In this document: positions 50,702 through 57,497 of the stretch, piece after piece
Layout of the letters: each line of letters starts with the position of its first letter
Position numbering within the stretch: position 1 is the stretch's first letter
DNA from: an uncultured Acetobacteraceae bacterium
GTDB lineage: Bacteria; Pseudomonadota; Alphaproteobacteria; Acetobacterales; Acetobacteraceae
NCBI GenBank assembly: GCA_943912335.1
Contig: CALTUD010000018.1
Coordinates: 1 to 64,000, forward strand
Reading direction: 5' to 3'
Length of the DNA: 64,000 nt
Program-made: the position numbers and the translations under genes
The notes under the pieces: generated by a model
Databases searched by the model: none
Seen by the model: only the letters and a program-made list of their open reading frames with translations
What the model was told of the DNA's origin: nothing

Positions 50702-51587
50702 GAGCGTGAACCGGTCGTGCGGCGCAGGCCTCGGTGGACACGGTCCGATCCAGGCGCAGGGTCATGCAATAGGCAGCACCGCCGGACAGAAGGAACGGCG
50801 CCAGATCGACCTGCCGCACGTCGTAGCCGGCTTCGACGAGACGCCGCCGCAGGATGTCCGGCGCCTTCGCCATGGTGACGGTGCGACCGATATTGACGGC
50901 ATTCACGCACAGGGCGGCAGCATCTTCCTCGGTCGCCTCGATGCGGAATTCGGGCGGGACGTGGCGATGGATCGTCGCCAGGCCTTCGGCATCGAACGCC
51001 GCCGGATAGAACAGCACATGACCGCCGGAAAGCGGGCAGAAGCAGGTGTCGAGATGGTAGAAGGAGGGCGACACCAGACGCAGGGTCACGATCTCCTTTC
51101 CGAAGAAGCGGCCCACGGCCTGAGCGCCGGCCAGATTCGACCGCTGTCCGTGACCGGCCCAGAAGAAACCGCGATTGGCGTCCCAGATCGCATCGCCGGC
51201 GCCCTCGTGCAGGGCGCCGTCAGGCATGGCGGCGACCTCGGTGAACAGGCCGCGATCTGCCATTTCGGCAAAGATGCGGTGAAAGCGCTGTTCCTCGTCC
51301 GCACGCTCTGGATGTGCGAAGCGAGCCACGATCACGCGGCCATCGAGAACAACGCCAGCATTGGCGGGGAACACCATATCGGGCAGCCCCTCAACGCCGT
51401 CGGCGATCTCCAGGCGGGCACCCGCGGAGCGAAGCGCCGCGGACAGAGCATCGAACGACGTCCGTGCGGCACGGCAGTTGCGCTCTGCATCGGCAGCCCA
51501 TGCGCCGGGTTCCATCCACGGATTGATCCGGTAGCTGACCTCGAAATGGGCCGGATCGACGAGAAGAAAGACAGGCTGGTCGGTCAC
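50694..51587 (-). CDS. Amidinotransferase/DDAH-family hydrolase (arginine deiminase-related)
   Basis: A 297-aa guanidino-group-modifying enzyme of the arginine deiminase fold. It shows DMVFPANAGVVLDGRVIVARF, GDAIWDANRGFFWAGHGQRS, the catalytic His segment SFYHLDTCFCPL and the nucleophilic Cys in SGGAAYCMTLRL near the C-terminus. Relatives hydrolyse dimethylarginine, or arginine itself to ornithine. Coupling to ornithine aminotransferase makes an arginine-to-ornithine step attractive but unproven. Start at GTG 51587; an in-frame GTG at 51662 would add 25 unconserved residues. Confidence 0.82.
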   Translation of the reverse strand: MTDQPVFLLVDPAHFEVSYRINPWMEPGAWAADAERNCRAARTSFDALSAALRSAGARLEIADGVEGLPDMVFPANAGVVLDGRVIVARFAHPERADEEQRFHRIFAEMADRGLFTEVAAMPDGALHEGAGDAIWDANRGFFWAGHGQRSNLAGAQAVGRFFGKEIVTLRLVSPSFYHLDTCFCPLSGGHVLFYPAAFDAEGLATIHRHVPPEFRIEATEEDAAALCVNAVNIGRTVTMAKAPDILRRRLVEAGYDVRQVDLAPFLLSGGAAYCMTLRLDRTVSTEACAARPVHAHA

Positions 51588-51701
51588 GCGCGTCTCGCTC
51601 GCTGGAGAATGGAGCCGCACGGTGCAAAAGGCCTGCGTCGGCTGCAAGACGAGGATTGTCACGTTTCAAGGTCGTTCGATGAGCAGAACGAGCAGTCCCA
51701 T

Positions 51702-51736
51702 GAGCATGATGCTCAAATCGGCTGGCCGACCGATTT
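51702..51736. promoter_or_regulatory. Candidate Lrp operators in the divergent promoter region
   Basis: Two palindromes abut: GAGCATGATGCTC (51702-51714), then AAATCGG (51715-51721) with CCGATTT (51730-51736) around 8 bp. They lie 33-67 bp upstream of the Lrp-type gene and between it and the leftward hydrolase/aminotransferase pair. Confidence 0.5.
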
Positions 51737-51768
51737 TGCAGGATGCCTGTTTCGGCTAGGTTTTGCTC

Positions 51769-52206
51769 ATGGACGATCTCGACCGACGGCTGGTGGCGCT
51801 TCTGTCGGAGGACGCACGTCTTCCGGTCAAGACGATCGCCGGCCGCCTCGGCATTGCACGCAACACGGTGGAAGCGCGGTTGAGCCGCCTGCGGGCTAGC
51901 AGCGTGATCGCAGGCTTCACGGTCCGGCTGGGTCCTGCGGCGGCGGAGGATCGCGTCCGGGCGGTTATGATGGTGAGCGTCGCGTCGAAACGACCGGAAG
52001 AGGTGATGGTGAGCCTGAGCAAGCTCGTCGGTGTGAGCATGGTGCATACGACGAACGGGCGCTGGGACCTGATCGCCGAGCTCAATTGCGCAGATCTGCG
52101 GGCGTTCGATCGCCTGCTCTCCGACGCACGAACCGTGGACGGTGTTTCGGAAACGGAAAGCTGCCTGCTCCTGACGTCGCGGGCGGGAGCGGTTCCGAAT
52201 TGTTGA
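51769..52206 (+). CDS. Lrp/AsnC-family transcriptional regulator
   Basis: A 145-aa feast/famine regulator with N-terminal HTH (DDLDRRLVALLSEDARLPVKTIAGRLGIARNTVEARLSRLRASSVIAGFTV) and C-terminal RAM ligand-binding domain (VRAVMMVSV through VDGVSETESCLLL). Divergent from the DDAH-like hydrolase and rocD genes, so it probably senses arginine, ornithine or a related amino acid. The ATG at 51769 gives the standard MDDLDRRL start. Confidence 0.9.
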   Translation: MDDLDRRLVALLSEDARLPVKTIAGRLGIARNTVEARLSRLRASSVIAGFTVRLGPAAAEDRVRAVMMVSVASKRPEEVMVSLSKLVGVSMVHTTNGRWDLIAELNCADLRAFDRLLSDARTVDGVSETESCLLLTSRAGAVPNC

Positions 52207-52286
52207 AGCGGTGCCGTCTCGGACTGTTGGACCGAAATTCGGAGTCCGACTGAGATCGAAACGGGCGGATATCGTCCGGATCGGAC

Positions 52287-52362
52287 TGGTGGAGCCGAGG
52301 GGAATCGAACCCCTGACCTCCTGAATGCCATTCAGGCGCTCTCCCAACTGAGCTACGGCCCC
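52287..52362 (-). tRNA. tRNA-Ala (GGC)
   Basis: A 76-nt cloverleaf on the minus strand with encoded CCA. The acceptor GGGGCCG pairs CGGCTCC, the D-arm is GCTCAGTTGGGAGAGC, the anticodon arm CCTGAATGGCATTCAGG has anticodon GGC, and the T-arm holds GGTTCGATTCC. Confidence 0.96.
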
Positions 52363-52449
52363 GTATCCGGGGGGCGGTCTCGCTTGCGGGATCGCCCTTG
52401 GGTGGCGGGCATATAGCCGGGTGCGAGAAGGCTGACAAGAGCGTCCGGC

Positions 52450-53058
52450 TCAAGAAATCAAAACGCCCTGCATACGGAGGAAATCCAGCAGCGGCAGAAG
52501 AGGCAGACCGAGGATGGCGGCGTGCTCGCCCTGCACCGTTTCGAACAGCTGGATGCCCGGCCCTTCCAGCCGATAGGCGCCCACGCTCGACAGGACGGGC
52601 TCGCCTTCGGCTGCGAGGTAGCGATCGATGAAGGTGTCGGAAACGGCGCGCAGACGCAGGCGCGGCCGGGCCAGATGCGACCAGATCGTTTCGCCGTTCC
52701 GACGGCAGACCAGTGCGGTCTCGAGAACGTGCTCGCGGCCGCGGAGCGCGCGGAGATGCGACGCCGCTTCCGTCATATCGGCCGGCTTGTCGAACGAGCG
52801 ACCGTCGCAGACCAGGATCTGGTCCGCACCCAGGACGAACCCGTCCGGATGCTGCCCGTCCAGACACGCTGCCTTGGCCTCCGCCAGCCGAAGCGCCGCC
52901 GTTCCGGCGTCCGGAGCGGATCGCTTGATCGGTGCTTCGTCGAGATCGGTGGGCTGGGCGGACACGTCGAGACCGGCCGCGCGGAGCACCTGCAGACGCA
53001 CTGCGGAGGCACTGGCCAGAATCAGGGGTCGAGTCGCGTCCTGGAAGGGGTTCGGCAT
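52450..53058 (-). CDS. maf: Maf-family nucleotide pyrophosphatase
   Basis: A 202-aa Maf protein that hydrolyses non-canonical or methylated nucleoside triphosphates. It shows PLILASASAVRLQVLRAAGL (the ASxSxxR motif), VLGADQILVCDGR with the catalytic Asp, KPADMTEAASHLRALRGREHVLETAL and the terminal EHAAILGLPLLPLLDFLR. The ATG at 53058 is chosen. It diverges from hemE across the putative replication origin, the arrangement seen at the Rickettsia and Caulobacter origins. Confidence 0.93.
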   Translation of the reverse strand: MPNPFQDATRPLILASASAVRLQVLRAAGLDVSAQPTDLDEAPIKRSAPDAGTAALRLAEAKAACLDGQHPDGFVLGADQILVCDGRSFDKPADMTEAASHLRALRGREHVLETALVCRRNGETIWSHLARPRLRLRAVSDTFIDRYLAAEGEPVLSSVGAYRLEGPGIQLFETVQGEHAAILGLPLLPLLDFLRMQGVLIS

Positions 53059-53412
53059 CGGTCCGGGAGTCCTGGGGTACATGGGGGTTGAATCGGTGCG
53101 GTGTACAACCTGTACCGAGTCCTGGGGATGACGGGTACAACCGACGAGGGGGTGGAGTTGTACACAGCGTCGGTCGGATGGATTCGGGATAAGCCCGAAA
53201 AGCGGTTCGGAAACAGGCTGCTGCGAGTTGTACACTCTGTGGGAAAAACGGGGTACGTTTTGCCGGAACCGGGTACCCCGACATCCACAGGGCCCCTTAA
53301 GACTCCCACCATTCTCTTCTTCTTTTTTCATGTTTAGACCTTGGGCAGATCGGAGCAGACAGACAGCGTTGTTCCGGCGACCTTCGGCGAACAGGACGGG
53401 CGGTATTCGCGT
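53059..53412. other. oriC: Putative chromosomal origin of replication (oriC), maf-hemE gap
   Basis: A 354-bp non-coding gap. It contains eight GTAC tetramers (first at 53077, last at 53273) and direct repeats GAGTCCTGGGG (53067, 53117) and GAGTTGTACAC (53155, 53225). Weak DnaA-box-like nonamers are TTGTACACA (53158-53166) and ACATCCACA (53281-53289). Five GANTC (CcrM) sites are at 53067, 53090, 53117, 53181 and 53301, and a T-rich stretch near 53311-53336 could unwind. The maf/hemE location equals known alphaproteobacterial origins, and perfect parS sites lie about 4 kb to each side. No perfect DnaA box is present. Confidence 0.62.
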
Positions 53413-54495
53413 ATGACGGGAAAGAAACTGCTTCGGGCCCTGCACGGCGACGCTGTATGGCCGCCGCCGGTCTGGTTGATGCGCCAGGCCGGGCGCTATC
53501 TGCCGGAATTCCGCGCGCTCAGAGAGCAGGCGGATTTCATCACGCGTTGCATGACACCAGACATAGCAACGGAAGTTACATTACAGCCCATTCGCCGGTA
53601 CGCGATGGACGGAGCGATCCTGTTCAGCGACATCCTGATCCTGCCCTGGGCGATGGGTCAGTCGCTCGAATTCAAGGAGAATCTGGGCCCGGTTCTGGAG
53701 CCGATCCGTAGGGAAGCTGATCTCGATCGTCTGCGTCCCGAGCGTGTGCGCGAAGCGACGGCGCCTGTGATGGAAACGCTGCGCAGGCTGCGCCGGACCC
53801 TGGATACGCCGGATGATCACGCCGTTCTCGGCGCCGCGAAACCGGGCGAGACCACTTTGATCGGCTTTGCCGGATCGCCCTTCACCGTCGCCTGCTACAT
53901 GGTCGAAGGGGGCGGTTCCAAGGAGTTCGCCGCCGTTCGCCGCATGGCCTATGCAGAGCCCGATCTGTTCGGGCGTCTGATCGACCTTCTGACACGCACG
54001 ACGGCCGACATGCTGTGCGATCAGATCGAGAACGGCGCGGAAGCGGTGATGCTGTTCGACAGCTGGGCCGGGATCCTGCCGCCCGCTCAGTTCGACAAGC
54101 ACGTGATCGCCCCCACACGTCGCATCGTGGATGCGATCCGCAGCCGCCACCCGACCGTGCCGATCGTCGGCTTTCCCCGTCTCGGCGGCGTTCTGGTCGG
54201 CCGCTACGCCCGGGAAACCGGTGTGAACGCGATGGCGCTGGATACGGCGTCGGATCTCGACATCGTCCGCGACATGGTCCCGGACACAGTGACGCTGCAA
54301 GGCAATCTGGACCCGCTCTGCCTCCTGGCCGGTGGTCCCCCCCTGGTGGAGGCCGTCAAGGCCGTCAGGAACGCAATGCGGGGCCGTGCGCATGTATTCA
54401 ATCTGGGCCATGGCGTTCTGCCGCAAACTCCGCCGGAGCATGTCGGGCTTCTGGTCGAGACCCTGCGCGACGTGAGCAACGAGCCTGCGGCATGA
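53413..54495 (+). CDS. hemE: Uroporphyrinogen decarboxylase
   Basis: A 360-aa enzyme decarboxylating uroporphyrinogen III to coproporphyrinogen III. It shows PPPVWLMRQAGRYLPEFRALRE (signature with the catalytic Arg pair), DGAILFSDILILPWAMGQ with the essential Asp, FAGSPFTVACYMVEGGGSKEF and NLGHGVLPQTPPEHV. The ATG at 53413 is the standard start. The stop overlaps the hemJ start (ATGA). Confidence 0.97.
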   Translation: MTGKKLLRALHGDAVWPPPVWLMRQAGRYLPEFRALREQADFITRCMTPDIATEVTLQPIRRYAMDGAILFSDILILPWAMGQSLEFKENLGPVLEPIRREADLDRLRPERVREATAPVMETLRRLRRTLDTPDDHAVLGAAKPGETTLIGFAGSPFTVACYMVEGGGSKEFAAVRRMAYAEPDLFGRLIDLLTRTTADMLCDQIENGAEAVMLFDSWAGILPPAQFDKHVIAPTRRIVDAIRSRHPTVPIVGFPRLGGVLVGRYARETGVNAMALDTASDLDIVRDMVPDTVTLQGNLDPLCLLAGGPPLVEAVKAVRNAMRGRAHVFNLGHGVLPQTPPEHVGLLVETLRDVSNEPAA

Positions 54496-54938
54496 TCGCA
54501 GCGCTCGCGCCCTGGCTTCTGTGGGAGAAGGCGTTTCACGTGATCGCCGTGATCGCCTGGATGGCGGGGCTGTTCTATCTGCCGCGCTTGTTCGTCTACC
54601 ATTGCGGCGTCGCCGCGGGGTCGGCACAGAGCGAACTGTTCAAGGTGATGGAGCGCAAGCTCCTGCGTCAGATCACCACGCCGGCGATGATCGTGGCGCT
54701 CGTCTTCGGCGTGCTTCTGATCCTGACGCCGGGCGCCGTGGACTGGCATGCCGCCTGGTGGTGGACCAAGCTCGCCTGCGTCGTGGGGATGATCGTGTTT
54801 CACGGTTTCTGCGCGCGCTGGCGCAAGGATTTCCTGCAGGACCGCAACACACGTCCGCACCGCTTCTACCGGATGGCGAATGAAATACCGACCGTGCTGA
54901 TGCTGGTGATCGTGATCGTGGCGATCGTGCAGCCGTAG
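54492..54938 (+). CDS. hemJ: Protoporphyrinogen oxidase HemJ
   Basis: A 148-aa inner-membrane protein with four hydrophobic helices. The conserved HemJ motif WEKAFHVIAVIAWMAGLFYLPRLFVYH holds the heme-ligating His, and LLRQITTPAMIVALVFG and YRMANEIPTVLMLVIVIVAI follow. HemJ oxidises protoporphyrinogen IX in organisms lacking HemG/HemY. It is translationally coupled to hemE by a 4-bp overlap. Confidence 0.94.
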   Translation: MIAALAPWLLWEKAFHVIAVIAWMAGLFYLPRLFVYHCGVAAGSAQSELFKVMERKLLRQITTPAMIVALVFGVLLILTPGAVDWHAAWWWTKLACVVGMIVFHGFCARWRKDFLQDRNTRPHRFYRMANEIPTVLMLVIVIVAIVQP

Positions 54939-55004
54939 ACGGCTTCGCGATCGAGAGGATCATAAAAATCTGGGAGGATTGTCACCGCCGGTTCGGAAGA
55001 ACCG

Positions 55005-55080
<76 letters not shown>

Positions 55081-55184
55081 GATCGTGGACCTTGTGGGGT
55101 CGTTCACGGTGACGGCGCTATAGCAGCGGGATTCCGGGGCTGCAAGAGGGCAATACCGTCGGCATCCGGAAATCCTGCCGCAGA

Positions 55185-56090
55185 TCAGCCGTTCAGCAGA
55201 CGCAGAACGCCGTCGAGCTGGTCGAGCGTGTCGTAATGGATGCGCATCTGCCCACCCTTGCCGTTGAACTGAAGCTCGATCTTCAGGCCCAGCTTCTGCT
55301 TCAGCTCGCGCTCGAGCGCCACAATCTCCGGATCGCGATCCTCGCGCGCGCCGACCGGGATCCGCGCTTCCACCGGTGCGATCTTCGCCGCCGTGCTCTG
55401 GCTCTGCACCATCTGTTCCGTTTGGCGCACGGAGAGACGCTTGGCGATCACCGCCATGGCCGCCTTGGCCGGGTCCGGATGGTTGATCAGAGCCCGTGCA
55501 TGCCCCGCGCTCAACGCGCCGTTCATCACCTCGCGCCGAACCCCTGAGGGCAGTTGCAGCAGGCGCACCGTGTTGGCGACGTGGGAGCGGGATTTTCCCA
55601 CCGCGCCCGCGAGCTGCTCCTGCGTCATGCGGAACTCGCCCAGCAGGCGCTGCAAGCCCTCGGCCTCCTCGATCGCGTTCAGGTCGCTGCGCTGCAGGTT
55701 CTCGACCAGAGACGCGGCCATGGCATCGGCGTCGGGAAGGTCGCGCACATGCACCGGAACCTCGTGCAGTTCGGCCATCTGAGCAGCGCGCCAGCGTCTT
55801 TCGCCAGCGATGATCTGGTAGCGCCCCGGTTTGCCCGGATGCGGACGCGCTAGGATCGGCTGCAGGATGCCGCGCGTGCGGATGGAGGCAGCCAGCTCCT
55901 CGAGCTGATCCGGCAGCATGATCTGCCGCGGCTGGAACGGGCCGGCTTCCAGCAGATCCACCGCGATCGGATGCACGCCGTTCTGCCGTCCCGGGCGGAT
56001 CGGATCCGTGTCCGGCCCCCTGTCGCCCAGCAGGGCCGCCAATCCGCGTCCCAGCCTCGGCGGCGGTGCGTCCTTGCGCTTGCTGCTCAT
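55185..56090 (-). CDS. parB: Chromosome partitioning protein ParB
   Basis: A 301-aa CTP-dependent DNA clamp that loads at parS. It has N-terminal LGRGLAALLG (ParA-interaction motif), the CTP-binding box IIAGERRWRAAQMA, VENLQRSDLNAIEEAEGLQRLL, an HTH with AGAVGKSRSHVANTVRLLQLP, and a C-terminal dimerisation domain ending DTLDQLDGVLRLL. Overlaps the parA stop by 4 bp. Its target sites are the two perfect parS copies in this window. Confidence 0.96.
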   Translation of the reverse strand: MSSKRKDAPPPRLGRGLAALLGDRGPDTDPIRPGRQNGVHPIAVDLLEAGPFQPRQIMLPDQLEELAASIRTRGILQPILARPHPGKPGRYQIIAGERRWRAAQMAELHEVPVHVRDLPDADAMAASLVENLQRSDLNAIEEAEGLQRLLGEFRMTQEQLAGAVGKSRSHVANTVRLLQLPSGVRREVMNGALSAGHARALINHPDPAKAAMAVIAKRLSVRQTEQMVQSQSTAAKIAPVEARIPVGAREDRDPEIVALERELKQKLGLKIELQFNGKGGQMRIHYDTLDQLDGVLRLLNG

Positions 56091-56941
56091 CGTGCCGCCT
56101 TGTGGTTCGCCAGCCTCGCGAGCAGCTCATCCGCCAGCGCCGCATAAGCGACCGCACCGCTCGATTTGGCGTCGTACAGATGCGCCGGCTTACCGTGGCT
56201 CTGCGCTTCGGAAATGCGGATGTTGCGCGGAATCACGGTCTCGAACACCTGCTCTCCGAAGAACCCGCACGCATCCGCCGCCACCAGTTCGGACAGGTTG
56301 TTGCGCCTGTCGAACATGGTCAGCACCAGCCCTTCCATGCGCAGCGCCGGATTGAAGGCACGCCGCACCCGATCCACCGTCCGGATCAGCTGACTGACGC
56401 CCTCCAGGGCGAAGAACTCGCATTGTAGCGGCACCAGTACCGAGCCGGCCGCGATCAGCGCGTTCAGCGTCAGCAGTCCGAGGCTGGGCGGACAGTCGAT
56501 CAGGATGAAATCGTAGCCCTGGGCGTGCGCGTCGCCGTCCAGCGCCTGTTTCAGGCAGTATTCGCGCCGTTCGCGATCCACCAGTTCGATTTCCGAGCCG
56601 GCCAGCTCGTTATCGGCCGGCACCAGCTGCAGCGTCTCGATCGCCGTATCGCAGACGAGGCCGCTCAATGCCGCGCCATCGGCGATCAGCGCATAGGACC
56701 CCGCATCGCGCCCGTCATAGGCGATGCCCAGACCCGTGGAGGCGTTGCCTTGCGGATCCAGGTCGATCAGCAGAACGCGCTTGTTCTGCAGGGCCAGCGC
56801 CGTGGCGAGATTGATCGCCGTCGTGGTCTTGCCGACGCCGCCCTTCTGGTTCGCGACGGCGATGATGTGCGGCGTCCGGACGGCAGCGGCAGTGCTATCG
56901 CCCGGTCGCCCGGTCGGGCTCTTTGACACGCCTGATTTCAC
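56087..56941 (-). CDS. parA: Chromosome partitioning ATPase ParA
   Basis: A 284-aa deviant-Walker ATPase (VANQKGGVGKTTTAINLATALA near residue 28, LLIDLDPQGNASTGLGI, ILIDCPPSLGLLTLNALIAA) that moves ParB-parS complexes. Start chosen is GTG 56941, which makes the gene overlap the end of rsmG by 47 bp; a downstream start closer to the Walker motif is possible since the first 20 residues are not conserved. Order mnmE-mnmG-rsmG-parA-parB is the classic origin-proximal cluster. Confidence 0.95.
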   Translation of the reverse strand: MKSGVSKSPTGRPGDSTAAAVRTPHIIAVANQKGGVGKTTTAINLATALALQNKRVLLIDLDPQGNASTGLGIAYDGRDAGSYALIADGAALSGLVCDTAIETLQLVPADNELAGSEIELVDRERREYCLKQALDGDAHAQGYDFILIDCPPSLGLLTLNALIAAGSVLVPLQCEFFALEGVSQLIRTVDRVRRAFNPALRMEGLVLTMFDRRNNLSELVAADACGFFGEQVFETVIPRNIRISEAQSHGKPAHLYDAKSSGAVAYAALADELLARLANHKAAR

Positions 56942-57497
56942 TCAATCTGAGGATGACCCCGTCCGAACTGCTCCGGCTCGGGCGTCTGGAGACCGTCATG
57001 TGCCATTCCGCCCCGGCCGCGGTCAATTCGTCCTCGGCGTTACGGCCCTTCAGGAACAAGCAGAGTCCGTCCGGCCGCAGGAAGCGTGTCGCCCAGTCCA
57101 GCAGCAGCGGCAGCGGCGCCAGCGCGCGCGCCGTGACGATGCCTGCCGGCGCGATCTTGGCCTCCTCGATCCGTTTCGCCACCACCGTCGCGTCGGCTCC
57201 GGTGCTGCGCGCCGCTTCGCGCAGGAAGCTCGCCTTGCGCTGGTCGCTTTCCACCAGCGTGACCGGATTCCCTGTGGCGATTGCCAGGATCAGGCCGGGA
57301 AAGCCGCCGCCCGACCCCAGATCCACGAACGGCACGCCCGGCGGCATGTCGTCGGCCAGTTGCAGGCTGTCCTCGATATGGCGCGGCCAGAGCTGGGCCA
57401 GATCCTTCGGCGACACCAGATTGATGCGCTGGTTCCAGCGTTCCAGCAGCGACGCGAACACCTCCAGCCGCGCCATTGTTTCACGTGAAACATTCAT
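56895..57497 (-). CDS. rsmG: 16S rRNA (guanine527-N7)-methyltransferase RsmG/GidB
   Basis: A 200-aa SAM-dependent methyltransferase. It shows LLERWNQRINLVSPKDLAQLWPRHIEDSLQL, the SAM motif FVDLGSGGGFPGLILAI, TLVESDQRKASFLREAARSTG and VTARALAPLPLLLDWA. The start ATG at 57497 shares one base with the mnmG stop. Codons 3-7 (VSRET) with flanking bases form a perfect parS, so the N-terminal peptide is dictated partly by the centromere sequence. Confidence 0.95.
   Translation of the reverse strand: MNVSRETMARLEVFASLLERWNQRINLVSPKDLAQLWPRHIEDSLQLADDMPPGVPFVDLGSGGGFPGLILAIATGNPVTLVESDQRKASFLREAARSTGADATVVAKRIEEAKIAPAGIVTARALAPLPLLLDWATRFLRPDGLCLFLKGRNAEDELTAAGAEWHMTVSRRPSRSSSDGVILRLSEIRRVKEPDRATGR
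57477..57492. other. parS centromere site 2, inside rsmG
   Basis: TGTTTCACGTGAAACA, a perfect parS, overlaps the beginning of the rsmG coding sequence. It is about 4.1 kb right of the putative oriC and beside parAB. Confidence 0.94.

Noticed and set aside
53059..53412. Full CtrA box in the putative origin, as in Caulobacter
   Set aside because: Only a single TTAA half (in CCCTTAAGAC near 53298) is present; no TTAA-N7-TTAA occurs in the gap.
54536..54551. Third parS-like sequence (CGTTTCACGTGATCGC) in hemJ
   Set aside because: It matches only the 11 inner bases of the 16-bp parS and has broken symmetry; probably coding coincidence.
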